Assembly (NCBI RefSeq): GCF_004362055.1
Contig: NZ_SNXB01000013.1
Location: 104,082 to 168,081 of the forward strand
Direction: 5' to 3'
Length of the DNA: 64,000 nucleotides
DNA from: Flavobacterium sp. 245
Lineage (GTDB): Bacteria > Bacteroidota > Bacteroidia > Flavobacteriales > Flavobacteriaceae
Part shown: positions 7,814-17,567 of the stretch, piece after piece
How positions within the stretch are numbered: position 1 is the stretch's first letter
Layout of the letters: every line of letters begins with the position of its first letter
Position numbers and translations under genes: made by a program
The notes under the pieces: generated by a model
The model's input: the letters and a program-made list of their open reading frames with translations, nothing else
Database searches by the model: none
Told to the model about the DNA's origin: nothing

Positions 7814-9061
7814 ATGTTATTCGAAGATTTATCACTCTCAAAAAGTATACAAAAAGCCGTATTTGAAGAAGGCTATCTAAACCCTACTCCAATTCAGGAA
7901 CAATCTATCCCGATCGTTTTGTCAGGACGAGATTTAATTGGGTGCGCACAAACAGGAACTGGAAAAACAGCAGCATTTGCTATCCCAATTATACATCAAT
8001 TACACCGAATTGTAGGTTCATCAAAAAAAGCCAAACAAATTCGTGCGCTTATAGTTACGCCAACGCGCGAACTTGCAGTACAAATTGGAGAAAGTTTTGA
8101 CACTTATGCCAAATATACCAACTTAACACAATTAACCATTTTTGGAGGCGTTTCGCAAAATCCTCAAGTTGAAACCTTAAAAAAAGGAGTTGATATTTTG
8201 GTGGCAACTCCAGGAAGATTGTTGGATTTGCACAAACAAGGATTTCTAGATCTTGACCATCTGCATACTTTGGTTTTAGACGAAGCCGATCAAATGTTGG
8301 ATATGGGTTTTATTAACGATGTAAAAAAGATCGTAAAATTAACGCCAAAAAATCGCCAAACCTTACTATTTTCTGCAACAATGCCGATTGCTATTCGCGA
8401 ATTAGCCGAAATGTTTTTAAAAGATCCTGAAAAAGTAGAAGTTTCTCCAGTATCCTCAACGGCCGAAAATGTAGAACAGCGTATTTATTTTGTTGATAAA
8501 ACAGAAAAAAGAAATTTGCTTTATCATTTAATTAAAGAAGAAAATTTATCAAACGTACTTGTTTTTTCAAGAACAAAACATGGTGCTGACAATGTTGTAA
8601 AAGCTCTTCGCAAAAAAGATATTCCTGCTGAGGCTATTCACGGGGACAAATCGCAAAATGCAAGACAGCGCGTTTTAGATGCTTTTAAAAATAAAGAAGT
8701 TGGTGTTCTTGTTGCTACAGATATCGCTGCAAGAGGAATTGACATTGAACAATTGCCTTATGTAATTAATTTTGATTTGCCGAATATTCCTGAAACCTAT
8801 GTGCACCGAATTGGTCGTACGGGCCGTGCAGGAAATGGCGGAATTGCAATTTCATTTTGTGGCAAAGATGAAGAGCCTTACTGGAAAGACATCAAGAAAC
8901 TTATCAAAGTTGATGTCAAAATAATTACAGAACATCCGTATCAATGGCATTCTGGAAGTCCCGAAGCTGGCGAGAAACCAAAAAATTCGAACCGAAGCGG
9001 AGGAGGGCACAAATCAAGAAAATCAAATGCTTCTAAGCAAAATAAAAAACGCTGGTATTAA
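7814..9061 (+). CDS. DEAD-box ATP-dependent RNA helicase, RhlE-like
   Basis: The 415-aa helicase unwinds RNA duplexes in ribosome assembly, decay or cold response. It contains the Q motif (PTPIQEQSIP, 24-33), Walker A AQTGTGKT (45-52), PTRELA, DEAD (156-159), SAT (187-189) and HRIGRTGRAG, followed by a short basic tail rich in Ser, Lys, Arg and Asn. Core length and tail fit RhlE-type proteins. Its stop codon overlaps the stop of the convergent histidine kinase gene by 4 bp. Confidence 0.93.
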   Translation: MLFEDLSLSKSIQKAVFEEGYLNPTPIQEQSIPIVLSGRDLIGCAQTGTGKTAAFAIPIIHQLHRIVGSSKKAKQIRALIVTPTRELAVQIGESFDTYAKYTNLTQLTIFGGVSQNPQVETLKKGVDILVATPGRLLDLHKQGFLDLDHLHTLVLDEADQMLDMGFINDVKKIVKLTPKNRQTLLFSATMPIAIRELAEMFLKDPEKVEVSPVSSTAENVEQRIYFVDKTEKRNLLYHLIKEENLSNVLVFSRTKHGADNVVKALRKKDIPAEAIHGDKSQNARQRVLDAFKNKEVGVLVATDIAARGIDIEQLPYVINFDLPNIPETYVHRIGRTGRAGNGGIAISFCGKDEEPYWKDIKKLIKVDVKIITEHPYQWHSGSPEAGEKPKNSNRSGGGHKSRKSNASKQNKKRWY

Positions 9062-11244
9062 CCAGCGTTTTTAGCTTCTTCTATTAAGTAACTAATAATT
9101 TTAAACAGCTTAACAGGTTCAAACGGTTTAATAATAATATCATTTATTCCAGATGAAATTGCCTCATCTGTTATTTCGTCTTTATCAAAAGCAGTTAAAG
9201 CAACAATTGGCGTTTTGATATTCTGTAATCGAATTCTTTTACTGGTTTCAAATCCGTTCATTAATGGCATATTAATGTCCATTAAAATAAGATCAAAAGT
9301 CTCTTTTTCTAAAATCTCCAACGCGCCAAAACCATCATCAACCACTTTACAGATATAATTATTTTTCTCAATAATTTTCTTCGTAACCAGCTGATTGATA
9401 AGATTATCTTCTACAATTAAAATTTTATGAACTTCATTTGAGGTCAAATCAACCTCAATTTCAGCTATTATTTTTTTTGTTTTCTCTGGATCATGTTCAA
9501 ACGGAATAACAAACGAAAAAGAAGTTCCTTGACCCAAATCGCTTTCTAGTGTAATTGTACTGCCAAATAAGCCTAATAATCGTTTAACAATACTCAAACC
9601 TAAACCAGTTCCTTGATAATCCTCATCTTTCCTCCCAACCTGAACAAATTTTTCAAAAATCTTATTTTGATCAACGGTTGCAATTCCGATACCATTATCT
9701 TTTATAAGAAAACTTAAGAAATGATTTTTTCCTTCTGTCTTCAAAAGATCAACCTTCACTTCAACTTCTCCATTCTTTGTAAATTTCAAAGCATTGCTGA
9801 CTAAGTTCATCAAAATTTGAGCTAGTCTGAGTTTATCGCCAATTAAATATTCAGGAATATCTGGATCGATATCAATATTGATCTTGTTATTATTTTTTTG
9901 AGATAAAAAAGAAAGCGAATTTTTGATCATCATAATTTCATCAGAAATATTGAATGTCAGATTTTCTAATACTACTTTATTTTCTTCAATTTTATTAATC
10001 TGCAAAATATCATTTACAAGCGACAATAAATATCTAGCCGAAAATTTCAGCGAACTTAAATGCTGGCTTCTTGATAATTCCTTATGTTCTTCTAAAAGCA
10101 TATTTGTAATACCAACCACTCCATAAAGCGGTGTACGTAATTCATGGCTTATCGTTGAAATAAACTGTGTTTTTAACAAGGAAGCTTCTTCAGCTATTTC
10201 TTTGGCTTTTAAAAGCTCTAAATTGTGTTTCTTTTTGAATCTGATATTTTTAACTAAAGTAATAATCAAAATCAGCAGAATAAGAGAAACCAGCACAAAC
10301 AGAATTACAATAATTCGGGATTTTTTAAGACTTTGATATTGGGAGATTTTTTCATTCTCAATTTTATCAATCTGCCTTTTATACTCGTCCAATTCAAGAT
10401 TAAAACCTGCAATAGAAGCTTTTTTCAGTTTTTCCTGACTATATAGTTCTTCTGTAATTTGATTATATAAAGTAAGGTTTTCATATGCTTCCTTATATTT
10501 TTTGATTTTCATCAAAAACTTAGAATATTCCAAATGTGCATATGACAAATCTGACCTTTCCTCACTGTTTTTTCCAGCCGCAATGGCACTCAAAAAATAA
10601 GCATTTGCAGTATCATTTTCATTTTTGAAAGACGAATACATTCCGTTGAGCATATTGACGACAATCTCAGTTGATGCATCACCATATTTTTCAATATTAT
10701 TGCCAACAAATTTTAAATAAGGATACCCTTCTTTAAACTTTCCAACATCAAAATAAGCCCAAGCAATATTTACATTCGTAAAATAAACCTGATCGATAGC
10801 ATTAATTTTTAAACTATATGCTATTGATTTTTTATAATATGAAATTCCTTTATCGAACTGCTTTTTTTCGAAACAATAAATATTTCCTAAGTTGTTATGA
10901 AGGCTATATTTTAATGAATCATTATTTGTTTTATTAGCATAAAACAAACTTTTATTGTAGAAAAAAACGGCTTTATCAAATTCTGACAATTCACTGTAGT
11001 TGCCTGCAATTATTTTATAAGCTTTTGATATTAAGTAGTTATTTTTTGAAGATGTGGCGTAATTTAAAGCAACGCGCGAAGTAATTAATGATTTTTCGAA
11101 ATTTGATTCCTTAAAATCATCCCAAGCTTCTTTGACAAGCTTATTAATTTTAGCATCCGAGATGGGTTCAGACTGTGCCAATGCTGAACTGATACCACAA
11201 TTCAGAAAAACGATCAGAAGAAGAAAAATCCGCATTCGGGGCAT
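9058..11244 (-). CDS. TPR-containing hybrid histidine kinase
   Basis: This sensor protein of 728 aa has a signal peptide (to about residue 23), a periplasmic array of TPR-like helices (about 30-290), a short coiled coil, one transmembrane helix (311-331), a HisKA domain with phosphoacceptor His367 in SHELRTP, a HATPase domain with N-box NLVSNALKF, DNGIGI and GTGLGLSIV, and a receiver domain with phosphoacceptor Asp656 in LMDINMP and a KPF lysine near the end. It lacks a Y_Y_Y or AraC output domain, so the phosphate must pass to a separate HPt or regulator. No partner gene is adjacent. Confidence 0.92.
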   Translation of the reverse strand: MPRMRIFLLLIVFLNCGISSALAQSEPISDAKINKLVKEAWDDFKESNFEKSLITSRVALNYATSSKNNYLISKAYKIIAGNYSELSEFDKAVFFYNKSLFYANKTNNDSLKYSLHNNLGNIYCFEKKQFDKGISYYKKSIAYSLKINAIDQVYFTNVNIAWAYFDVGKFKEGYPYLKFVGNNIEKYGDASTEIVVNMLNGMYSSFKNENDTANAYFLSAIAAGKNSEERSDLSYAHLEYSKFLMKIKKYKEAYENLTLYNQITEELYSQEKLKKASIAGFNLELDEYKRQIDKIENEKISQYQSLKKSRIIVILFVLVSLILLILIITLVKNIRFKKKHNLELLKAKEIAEEASLLKTQFISTISHELRTPLYGVVGITNMLLEEHKELSRSQHLSSLKFSARYLLSLVNDILQINKIEENKVVLENLTFNISDEIMMIKNSLSFLSQKNNNKINIDIDPDIPEYLIGDKLRLAQILMNLVSNALKFTKNGEVEVKVDLLKTEGKNHFLSFLIKDNGIGIATVDQNKIFEKFVQVGRKDEDYQGTGLGLSIVKRLLGLFGSTITLESDLGQGTSFSFVIPFEHDPEKTKKIIAEIEVDLTSNEVHKILIVEDNLINQLVTKKIIEKNNYICKVVDDGFGALEILEKETFDLILMDINMPLMNGFETSKRIRLQNIKTPIVALTAFDKDEITDEAISSGINDIIIKPFEPVKLFKIISYLIEEAKNAG

Positions 11245-11285
11245 AAACGGCTAGTTTTACCAAATATACACTTAAAAATAAAAAA

Positions 11286-11312
11286 AAGCTGTATTTACAC
11301 TAAAAATACAAC
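11286..11312 (-). terminator. Probable terminator of symporter gene
   Basis: AGCTGTATTT and AAATACAACT form a hairpin with one G-T pair, followed on the minus strand by a T-tract. It lies about 70 bp past the symporter stop. Confidence 0.6.
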
Positions 11313-11383
11313 TTTTCTTTAATTATTGTTTACACTTTTAAACCTATAGAGATCAATAAAATGTGCATATTATTTTTCAGAAT

Positions 11384-12664
11384 TTACTGCTCTAAACCCG
11401 CTTCTGCTTCATTATTACTTTCCCATTGTCCTACAACAGAAGTAGCCAAAGCATTTCCTAGAACATTAGTCGCGCTTCTAAACATATCACAAAAATGATC
11501 AATAGGCAAAATTAGCGCGATTCCTTCCACCGGAATATCAAACATACCGCAAGTTGCTGCTACAACAACTAAACTCGCTCTTGGCACACCTGCAATTCCT
11601 TTACTGGTAAGCATTAAAACTAGAAGCATAACCATTTGCGTACCTACATCTAAATGGACTCCATAAAACTGGGCAATAAATATACTTGCAAATGTCATAT
11701 ACATCATGCTTCCGTCTAAATTAAACGAATAGCCAAGTGGCAGCATAAAAGAAACAATTTTATCTTTTACACCAAAATCCTCTAATTCTTCAGTTAATTT
11801 TGGAAAAACAGCTTCACTACTTGTTGTTCCAAATGCAATTGCTAAAGGCCCAACAATTCGTCTTAATAACTCCGTCATTCTTCCTTTTAAGAAAATATAT
11901 CCAACAGCAATTAAAACAACCCATAAAGTACTTATACCAACTAAAAATGATCCGAAAAACTTAAAATAAGTAATCACTAATTCTTCAGCATCTCTAATAG
12001 CAAATACTCCTGCAATGGCACCAAAAACCCCAATTGGAGCAAAGTTCATTACATAATTCACCATTTTTAAAACAATATGCGAAGCTTTATCTAAAGCATT
12101 AATCACAGGTTTTACAGTGCTTCCTAATGACGCTGCAGCTAATCCAAAAAAGATCGAAAATATAACAATCTGCAAGATTTCATTTGTTGCCATTGCTTCA
12201 AAAATACTTTTAGGAACAATGTGTTCAACAAAATTTTCAACAGAAAGTGTTTTAGTTTTTGCTGTCACTTCTGACGCAGCCGCCATGTCAACATGGTCTA
12301 ACTTTAAACCTACTCCAGGCTCTAGAATATTGACGTAAAATAAACCAATTAATAACGATATAAATGACGCCGTAAAAAACCATCCAAGAGCTTTTCCTCC
12401 AATTCTTCCCACCGTCTTAATATCTCCAAGTTTGGCAATTCCAACAACTAAAGTTGTAAATACCAAAGGTGAAATAATCATTTGCACCAATCGAATAAAA
12501 ACAGTTGCCAGCATTTTAATTTTACTGCTGAAAGATTGTGCTGTTTCAGCAGAAACAGTATTGTGCAATATAATTCCTAAAGTTGCCCCTAGAACCATTG
12601 CAATAATAATTTGCCCTGTTAATCCTGAAAGAAATGATTTTTTTTTAGTTTCTGTAACTTGCAT
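11384..12664 (-). CDS. Dicarboxylate/amino acid:cation symporter (DAACS family)
   Basis: The 426-aa inner-membrane carrier imports C4-dicarboxylates or glutamate/aspartate with Na+ or H+. It has the family's serine-rich re-entrant loop as FGTTSSEAVFPKL near 270, and the substrate/cation motif FNLDGSMMYM near 305. Eight helices plus two hairpins are consistent with the GltPh fold. Glutamate versus dicarboxylate specificity is not clear from what I can see. It follows aroC at 53 bp with a small hairpin between, so it may be partly independent of aroC. Confidence 0.9.
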   Translation of the reverse strand: MQVTETKKKSFLSGLTGQIIIAMVLGATLGIILHNTVSAETAQSFSSKIKMLATVFIRLVQMIISPLVFTTLVVGIAKLGDIKTVGRIGGKALGWFFTASFISLLIGLFYVNILEPGVGLKLDHVDMAAASEVTAKTKTLSVENFVEHIVPKSIFEAMATNEILQIVIFSIFFGLAAASLGSTVKPVINALDKASHIVLKMVNYVMNFAPIGVFGAIAGVFAIRDAEELVITYFKFFGSFLVGISTLWVVLIAVGYIFLKGRMTELLRRIVGPLAIAFGTTSSEAVFPKLTEELEDFGVKDKIVSFMLPLGYSFNLDGSMMYMTFASIFIAQFYGVHLDVGTQMVMLLVLMLTSKGIAGVPRASLVVVAATCGMFDIPVEGIALILPIDHFCDMFRSATNVLGNALATSVVGQWESNNEAEAGLEQ

Positions 12665-12690
12665 TAATTTGTTTGTTTTAAGTTAAAATA

Positions 12691-12711
12691 TTAAGACCCT
12701 CACTGTCTTAA
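12691..12711. terminator. Small hairpin between aroC and symporter gene
   Basis: TTAAGAC and GTCTTAA pair across a 7-nt loop. On the minus strand only a weak T-rich stretch follows, so it may be an attenuator, a weak terminator or nothing. Confidence 0.4.
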
Positions 12712-12717
12712 CTTTTA

Positions 12718-13776
12718 TTAATATGTTTTGTTGATTAAATAAAAATCAGCCAAAACAATTGCAGCCATTGCCTCAACAATTGGTACTGCACGAGGCACCA
12801 CACAAGGGTCATGACGACCTTTTCCTGTCATTGGTGTAATATTCCCTTTATTATCTAATGAATCCTGAGTCTGCATAATTGTTGCAACTGGTTTGAAAGC
12901 TACTTTAAAGTAAATATCCATTCCGTTGCTGATGCCACCCTGAATTCCTCCCGAAAGATTCGTTTTTGTAGTTCCATCGGCATTGTATAAATCGTTGTGC
13001 TCGCTTCCTTTCATTTCAGAACCAGCAAAACCGCTTCCGTATTCAAAACCTTTTACAGCATTGATAGAAAGCATTGCTTTTCCTAATTCAGCATGCAATT
13101 TATCAAAAACCGGTTCGCCAAGACCAACTGGTACATTTTGAATTACACACGAAACAACACCACCAACGGTATCACCCTGCTTGCGGATATCACGAATATA
13201 TTCTTCCATAATCGCTGCCGATTTTTCATCTGGACAACGAACAGGATTGCTTTCTATTTTAGAAAAATCTAAATCTTGGTAAGGAGTATCTAAGTGAATT
13301 GGACCAACAGAAGAAACGTAAGCATTAATTTTAATTTCCGGAAGCATTTGTTTTGCAATAGCGCCCGCAACTACTCTGCTTGCAGTTTCACGTGCAGAGC
13401 TTCTTCCGCCTCCGCGGTAATCGCGAAAACCATACTTTTGATCATATACATAATCAGCATGACTTGGTCTATAATTATCTTTTATATGCGAGTAATCGTC
13501 TGATTTTTGATTGGTATTTGGAATAATAAAACCTATTGGAGTTCCGGTTGTTTTTCCTTCAAAAATTCCAGATAAAAATTGAACTGTATCTGGTTCTTTT
13601 CTTTGTGTTACAATTGCCGATTGTCCCGGTTTTCTTCGAGACATTTCAAGTTCGATTGCTTCAAAATCAAGCGCAATTCCTGATGGACAGCCATCAATAA
13701 TCCCGCCTAAAGCCTCACCATGCGATTCGCCAAAAGTTGTAACTCTATATAATGTGCCGTAGCTATTTCCTGCCAT
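12718..13776 (-). CDS. aroC: Chorismate synthase
   Basis: The last shikimate-pathway enzyme turns 5-enolpyruvylshikimate-3-phosphate into chorismate using reduced FMN. The 352-aa protein carries all the family signatures: GESHGEALGGIIDGCPSG near 14-31, RPSHADYVYDQKYGFRDYRGG near 104-124 with GRSSARETASRVVAGAIAKQ next to it, KGFEYGSGF near 245, and the C-terminal R..GRHDPC..PRAVPIVEAM. It is full length. A TACATTTG box (13798-13791) lies 15 bp before the start on the minus strand. Confidence 0.97.
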   Translation of the reverse strand: MAGNSYGTLYRVTTFGESHGEALGGIIDGCPSGIALDFEAIELEMSRRKPGQSAIVTQRKEPDTVQFLSGIFEGKTTGTPIGFIIPNTNQKSDDYSHIKDNYRPSHADYVYDQKYGFRDYRGGGRSSARETASRVVAGAIAKQMLPEIKINAYVSSVGPIHLDTPYQDLDFSKIESNPVRCPDEKSAAIMEEYIRDIRKQGDTVGGVVSCVIQNVPVGLGEPVFDKLHAELGKAMLSINAVKGFEYGSGFAGSEMKGSEHNDLYNADGTTKTNLSGGIQGGISNGMDIYFKVAFKPVATIMQTQDSLDNKGNITPMTGKGRHDPCVVPRAVPIVEAMAAIVLADFYLINKTY

Positions 13777-13790
13777 GTTATTTGTTTTAG

Positions 13791-13798
13791 CAAATGTA
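13791..13798 (-). promoter_or_regulatory. -7 box before aroC
   Basis: TACATTTG on the minus strand is a full match to TAnnTTTG. I see no TTG at the usual upstream distance. Confidence 0.5.
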
Positions 13799-13962
13799 AG
13801 TTTTATGAATTAAATTAAAAAATATAAAATTGTGATTATTAATTAAAGGTTAAGCTCTTTAAAAATCATAATTTATTAAAATTGACCCTAAATTGATAAC
13901 CTTTTGATAAAATAAATCCAACGTTAGTTTCTTTTATTTGTTAAACTTCAAATCACGAAAAA

Positions 13963-14787
13963 TTGAAAAAAAGAAATGTCGAACTGGTCATTATTTCAGA
14001 TGTCCATTTAGGAACGTACGGAAGCCACGCCAAGGAATTAAACAACTATCTATCAAGCATTAAACCTAAAACATTAGTATTAAATGGCGATATTATTGAT
14101 GCTTGGCAATTTCGAAAATCTTACTTTCCAAAAGCACATTTAAGAGTAATTCAGCGTATCATTGGAATGGCTTCGAAAGGAACAAAAGTGTATTATATTA
14201 CAGGAAACCACGATGAAATTCTTAGAAAATTCAGTGATATGAACATGGGAAATTTTTCTTTAGTTGATAAATTAGTTCTTGAATTAGGTGATAAAAAAGC
14301 GTGGATTTTTCACGGTGACGTTTTTGACGCGTCGGTACAGCATTCAAAATGGATAGCAAAACTTGGCGGTTTAGGCTACGATTATTTAATTCTTTCTAAC
14401 CGATTTGCAAATTGGTGTCTCGCAAAACTTGGCCGTGAACCTTATTCTTTTTCTAAAAAAATAAAAGCCAGCGTAAAAAAAGCCGTTAAATTTATTTCAG
14501 ATTTTGAAACGACTGCTACCGATTTGGCAATAGAAAAAAAATACGATTATGTAATCTGTGGCCATATTCATGAACCAAAAATAATTACCAAAGAAAACCG
14601 TCACGGATCTACTTTATACTTAAACTCAGGCGACTGGGTCGAAAATTTAACCGCATTGGAATACCACAAAAAACGCTGGAAATTATATTCTTACGCTGAA
14701 AGCAACTTTGCAGAAGAAGAAAACTTATTTGAAATGGAAGACAATCTAACTTCGCAGTTATTGACTTCAATAATTACAAAAAAATAA
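13963..14787 (+). CDS. LpxH-like metallophosphoesterase (UDP-2,3-diacylglucosamine diphosphatase family)
   Basis: The 274-aa calcineurin-type phosphoesterase shows the metal motifs in order: ISDVHLG near 11-17, GDIIDAW near 44, GNHDE near 87, HGDVFDA near 117 and GHIHEP near 202. Its lengths and spacing fit the LpxH-like family, which cleaves UDP-2,3-diacylglucosamine in lipid A synthesis, but many members lie outside canonical LpxH. The start is a TTG; there is no in-frame ATG nearby. It is divergent from aroC. Confidence 0.8.
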   Translation: MKKRNVELVIISDVHLGTYGSHAKELNNYLSSIKPKTLVLNGDIIDAWQFRKSYFPKAHLRVIQRIIGMASKGTKVYYITGNHDEILRKFSDMNMGNFSLVDKLVLELGDKKAWIFHGDVFDASVQHSKWIAKLGGLGYDYLILSNRFANWCLAKLGREPYSFSKKIKASVKKAVKFISDFETTATDLAIEKKYDYVICGHIHEPKIITKENRHGSTLYLNSGDWVENLTALEYHKKRWKLYSYAESNFAEEENLFEMEDNLTSQLLTSIITKK

Positions 14788-14913
14788 TTAATCAAAAACA
14801 AAACCCAGCAACAGCAAGCCTTCACAAAAACATTGATGATTTTTTTTTCTCAAAAATGTAAATTATATAACAATTTTCAAAAATTTTATACGTTCTCTAC
14901 TTACTTGTAGTTT

Positions 14914-14921
14914 TACATTTG
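14914..14921 (+). promoter_or_regulatory. -7 box before porin-like gene, decides its start
   Basis: TACATTTG matches TAnnTTTG. It overlaps the upstream TTG at 14919 that would otherwise be a possible start, so translation should begin at the ATG at 14946. Confidence 0.6.
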
Positions 14922-14945
14922 AAAAAATTAATTGAACCATTTTTT

Positions 14946-15443
14946 ATGAAAAAAATCATTTTATCTGCCATTATGCTATTTGGATTAGCATTTACGGCTC
15001 ATTCACAAGACATTGCAAAAAACGCGCTTGGTTTGCGTTTAGGAGACAATAACGGTTTTGGAGGAGAAGTATCTTATCAAAGAGGATTAAATCAAAAAAA
15101 CAGACTTGAATTTGATTTAGGCTGGAGAAACAGCAGTGATGTTGACGCCATTAAAGCTGTAGCACTTTATCAATGGGTTTGGAATATAGACGGAGGCTTC
15201 AACTGGTACGCTGGTGTTGGTGGAGGAATCGCTGCATGGGATCATGATTATTACAACAACAATGTAAAATACAACGACAGCGGAACATACGTTTTTGCTG
15301 CTGGAGACATAGGAATTGAATACGGATTTAAAGAAGTGCCAATTCTTTTATCATTAGATGCAAGACCTGAAATTGGTTCAGGTTATTATGATGATGATAA
15401 CTTTGGATTTGATGTTGGTTTAGGAATCAAATTCAAATTCTAA
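14946..15443 (+). CDS. Small outer-membrane beta-barrel-like protein
   Basis: The 165-aa protein has a clear signal peptide (MKKIILSAIMLFGLAFTAHSQ) and a mature part of alternating glycine and aromatic residues that ends in LGIKFKF, typical of small outer-membrane barrels of the OmpA/OmpW/porin-like type. The ATG at 14946 is chosen because the in-frame TTG nine codons earlier lies in a -7 box. Function is unknown; a role in adhesion or envelope stability cannot be told apart. A strong terminator follows. Confidence 0.7.
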   Translation: MKKIILSAIMLFGLAFTAHSQDIAKNALGLRLGDNNGFGGEVSYQRGLNQKNRLEFDLGWRNSSDVDAIKAVALYQWVWNIDGGFNWYAGVGGGIAAWDHDYYNNNVKYNDSGTYVFAAGDIGIEYGFKEVPILLSLDARPEIGSGYYDDDNFGFDVGLGIKFKF

Positions 15444-15470
15444 ATTAAAATAAAAAATAATTGTAAAAGA

Positions 15471-15506
15471 AAACCTGTCGTTTTATTGCGACAGGTTTTT
15501 TTTTTA
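15471..15506 (+). terminator. Terminator after the outer-membrane protein gene
   Basis: AAACCTGTCG and CGACAGGTTT pair over an 8-nt loop and are followed by a run of Ts. Confidence 0.9.
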
Positions 15507-15510
15507 CTTG

Positions 15511-15625
15511 AATTAAGCGAAGTCGAAGTCCTTAATGGGTAAAAGAGGCAACAAATTCGCCAAGCCTGACATTTAAAACACTAACACTTTCAACTAATTA
15601 CCAATTACTAATAACTAATTACTAA
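15511..15625. repeat. Low-complexity AT-rich stretch with tandem TTACTAA-like units
   Basis: The gap holds a GCGAAGTCGAAGTCC fragment, then about 45 bp of AATTAC/AACTAATTACTAATA-type short direct repeats. It separates convergent genes. No clear hairpin or coding potential is visible. Confidence 0.5.
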
Positions 15626-16048
15626 TTACTTAATAATAATCTCTTTTTTAGAATGCACTTTTACCACCGTATAAGGATATGAAACAACCTGCATAACCAT
15701 TGCGTCAGGCGCTGGATTATTTTCTTTTACAGTAATAATGATATTTTTATCTGTTTCCTCCACTTTTTCAACTCCAATAGAATAGCCGCTGGTGTTTTTT
15801 TCACCCATATTCAAAATGATGTAATTAGAATTGCTGATATCAGCCTCTTTCATTTTATCAGCTAAAAGCGGGTCATTTTGAAGCATTTTGATTTCGTTAG
15901 GTTCTGTTAAAATTTCAAAAAATTTGATATTACCTCCTCCATTCGATTGTTCGGTCAAAACTTCATAAAGCGCTGTTGAACTCGAAGTTTTTTTTGCTCC
16001 ACAAGAGATCAAAACAAAAACTGCTAAAACTGAAATTATCTTTTTCAT
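15626..16048 (-). CDS. Small lipoprotein of unknown function
   Basis: The 140-aa protein has a lipoprotein signal ending in LISCG at residues 14-18. The mature part is a mixed alpha/beta domain with an acidic loop and the sequence NYIILNMGEKNTSGYSIGVEKVEE, and resembles protease-complex-related envelope proteins in fold character only. I recognise no family with confidence. It lies 24 bp downstream of the bshA start region on the same strand, so it follows bshA in transcription order and may be co-transcribed with it. Confidence 0.6.
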   Translation of the reverse strand: MKKIISVLAVFVLISCGAKKTSSSTALYEVLTEQSNGGGNIKFFEILTEPNEIKMLQNDPLLADKMKEADISNSNYIILNMGEKNTSGYSIGVEKVEETDKNIIITVKENNPAPDAMVMQVVSYPYTVVKVHSKKEIIIK

Positions 16049-16072
16049 GCATTTAAATTTTAAATTAATGTT

Positions 16073-17209
16073 TTAATCTTTATAATCATCAATAGCCTTT
16101 TGATACAAAGCTTCATACTTAGGAAGTATATTTTTAATATCAAATTTCTTTGCCACTTCCAGCGCATTCTTTTTGAATTCGTTTAAAGTTGCATCATCTT
16201 TCAAAATTTTAATCGCATTTGCAGCCATTTCTTCAACATTTCCAACATTGCTCAAATAACCTGAAACACCATCAAAATTAACTTCAGGCAAACCGCCCGA
16301 ATTACTAGAAATCACCGGAACTCCAAGAGCCATTGCTTCTAACGCAGCTAAACCAAAACTTTCCGTTTCCGAAGGAAGTAGAAACAAATCGGTCATGCAT
16401 AAAATCTTATCAATTTCGTTGCTGTTTCCAAAGAAAATTACTTTGTCGTAAATCCCTAATTCCATGCATAAAACTTCAGCTTTCTCTTTTTCAGGACCAT
16501 CGCCAACCATCATTAGTTTAGCAGGCATTTCTTTCTGAATATTATAGAAAATCTTAATAATGTCCGGAATTCTCTTCACCTTTCTAAAGTTACTAATATG
16601 TGTCACGATACGCTCATTTTCCTTCGCCATAACATAACGATGACAAGGTGCATCAGGATCTTTTTTTACTTTATCCAATTCAATAAAATTCGGAATTACC
16701 CTAATTTTATTCTTGATTTTGAATAATTTCAACGTATCATCTTTCAAACTCTGGGAAACCGAAGTCACATAATCTGATTTATTAATACTAAAAGTTACCG
16801 CTGGTTTATAAAAAGGGTGATTTCCCACAAGCGTAATATCAGTTCCGTGAAGCGTCGTAATCATTGGCAGATTTATACCTTCGTTTTTCAGCATTTGTTT
16901 TGCCATATAACCCGCATAAGCGTGAGGAATAGCATAATGCACATGAAGAACCTCAATTTTATACAATTTCACCATATCAACCAATTTGCTTGACAAAGCC
17001 AGCTCATAAGGCTGATAATGAAAAAGAGGATATTCAGGAACGTTTACTTCGTGATAATGAACATTCGGATTCAAGAGCGCCAACCTCACGGGCTGACTAT
17101 AAGTTATAAAATGTATTTCGTGTCCTCGTCTGGCTAATTCAAGACCTAACTCAGTGGCTACTACCCCACTACCGCCAAATGTCGGATAACAAACTATTGC
17201 TATTTTCAT
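16073..17209 (-). CDS. bshA: N-acetyl-alpha-D-glucosaminyl L-malate synthase
   Basis: The 378-aa GT4-family glycosyltransferase joins UDP-GlcNAc to L-malate in the first step of bacillithiol synthesis. The N-terminal part YPTFGGSGVVATELGLELA near 8-26, the Y..PVRL and HVHYAIPHAYAGYMAK segments and the C-terminal ETESFGLAALEAMALGVPVISSNSGGLPEV (E-x7-E nucleotide-sugar motif) are diagnostic of BshA rather than a generic glycosyltransferase. bshB and bshC are not in the window. A small lipoprotein gene follows it. Confidence 0.93.
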   Translation of the reverse strand: MKIAIVCYPTFGGSGVVATELGLELARRGHEIHFITYSQPVRLALLNPNVHYHEVNVPEYPLFHYQPYELALSSKLVDMVKLYKIEVLHVHYAIPHAYAGYMAKQMLKNEGINLPMITTLHGTDITLVGNHPFYKPAVTFSINKSDYVTSVSQSLKDDTLKLFKIKNKIRVIPNFIELDKVKKDPDAPCHRYVMAKENERIVTHISNFRKVKRIPDIIKIFYNIQKEMPAKLMMVGDGPEKEKAEVLCMELGIYDKVIFFGNSNEIDKILCMTDLFLLPSETESFGLAALEAMALGVPVISSNSGGLPEVNFDGVSGYLSNVGNVEEMAANAIKILKDDATLNEFKKNALEVAKKFDIKNILPKYEALYQKAIDDYKD

Positions 17210-17345
17210 GTATTAAATTTAATACTACGAAAATACTCAAAAATAGCGTTTAATTATGCTTTTAAATTGTTAGATTTTCGATAAAATTAGATTAATTCTA
17301 ATTAATATAGTTTTTTATTGAAGCAGAACATCTTCGATCAAAAGA

Positions 17346-17430
17346 CCATCCCTCCCGCTGTCCGCTGTATCTTTTATGGTCTCGTTAAAGAAACGAGACC
17401 ATAAAAGGATGCCGCTTCCATCGGGGCTAG
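17346..17430. repeat. Intergenic hairpin repeat, family A, copy 1
   Basis: Perfect 14-bp arms (CTTTTATGGTCTCG at 17371-17384 and its complement at 17394-17407) surround a 9-nt loop, flanked by GTCCGCTGTAT and GATGCCGCTTCCATCGGGGCTAG. The same flanks recur in opposite orientation at 59.5 kb with a different, shorter stem. No transposase or RAYT gene is nearby. Confidence 0.85.
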
Positions 17431-17567
17431 ATTAGACGTTTTTGTTTTCATAAGCCATGCTTAACGGCAACTTTGCCCAAGTTATATCGCGCTAAGTTTG
17501 TCACTCCTGACAAACTTTGGCGAAACCTGAAACCTAAAACTTTAAACATGAAACAATAAAAACAAAA

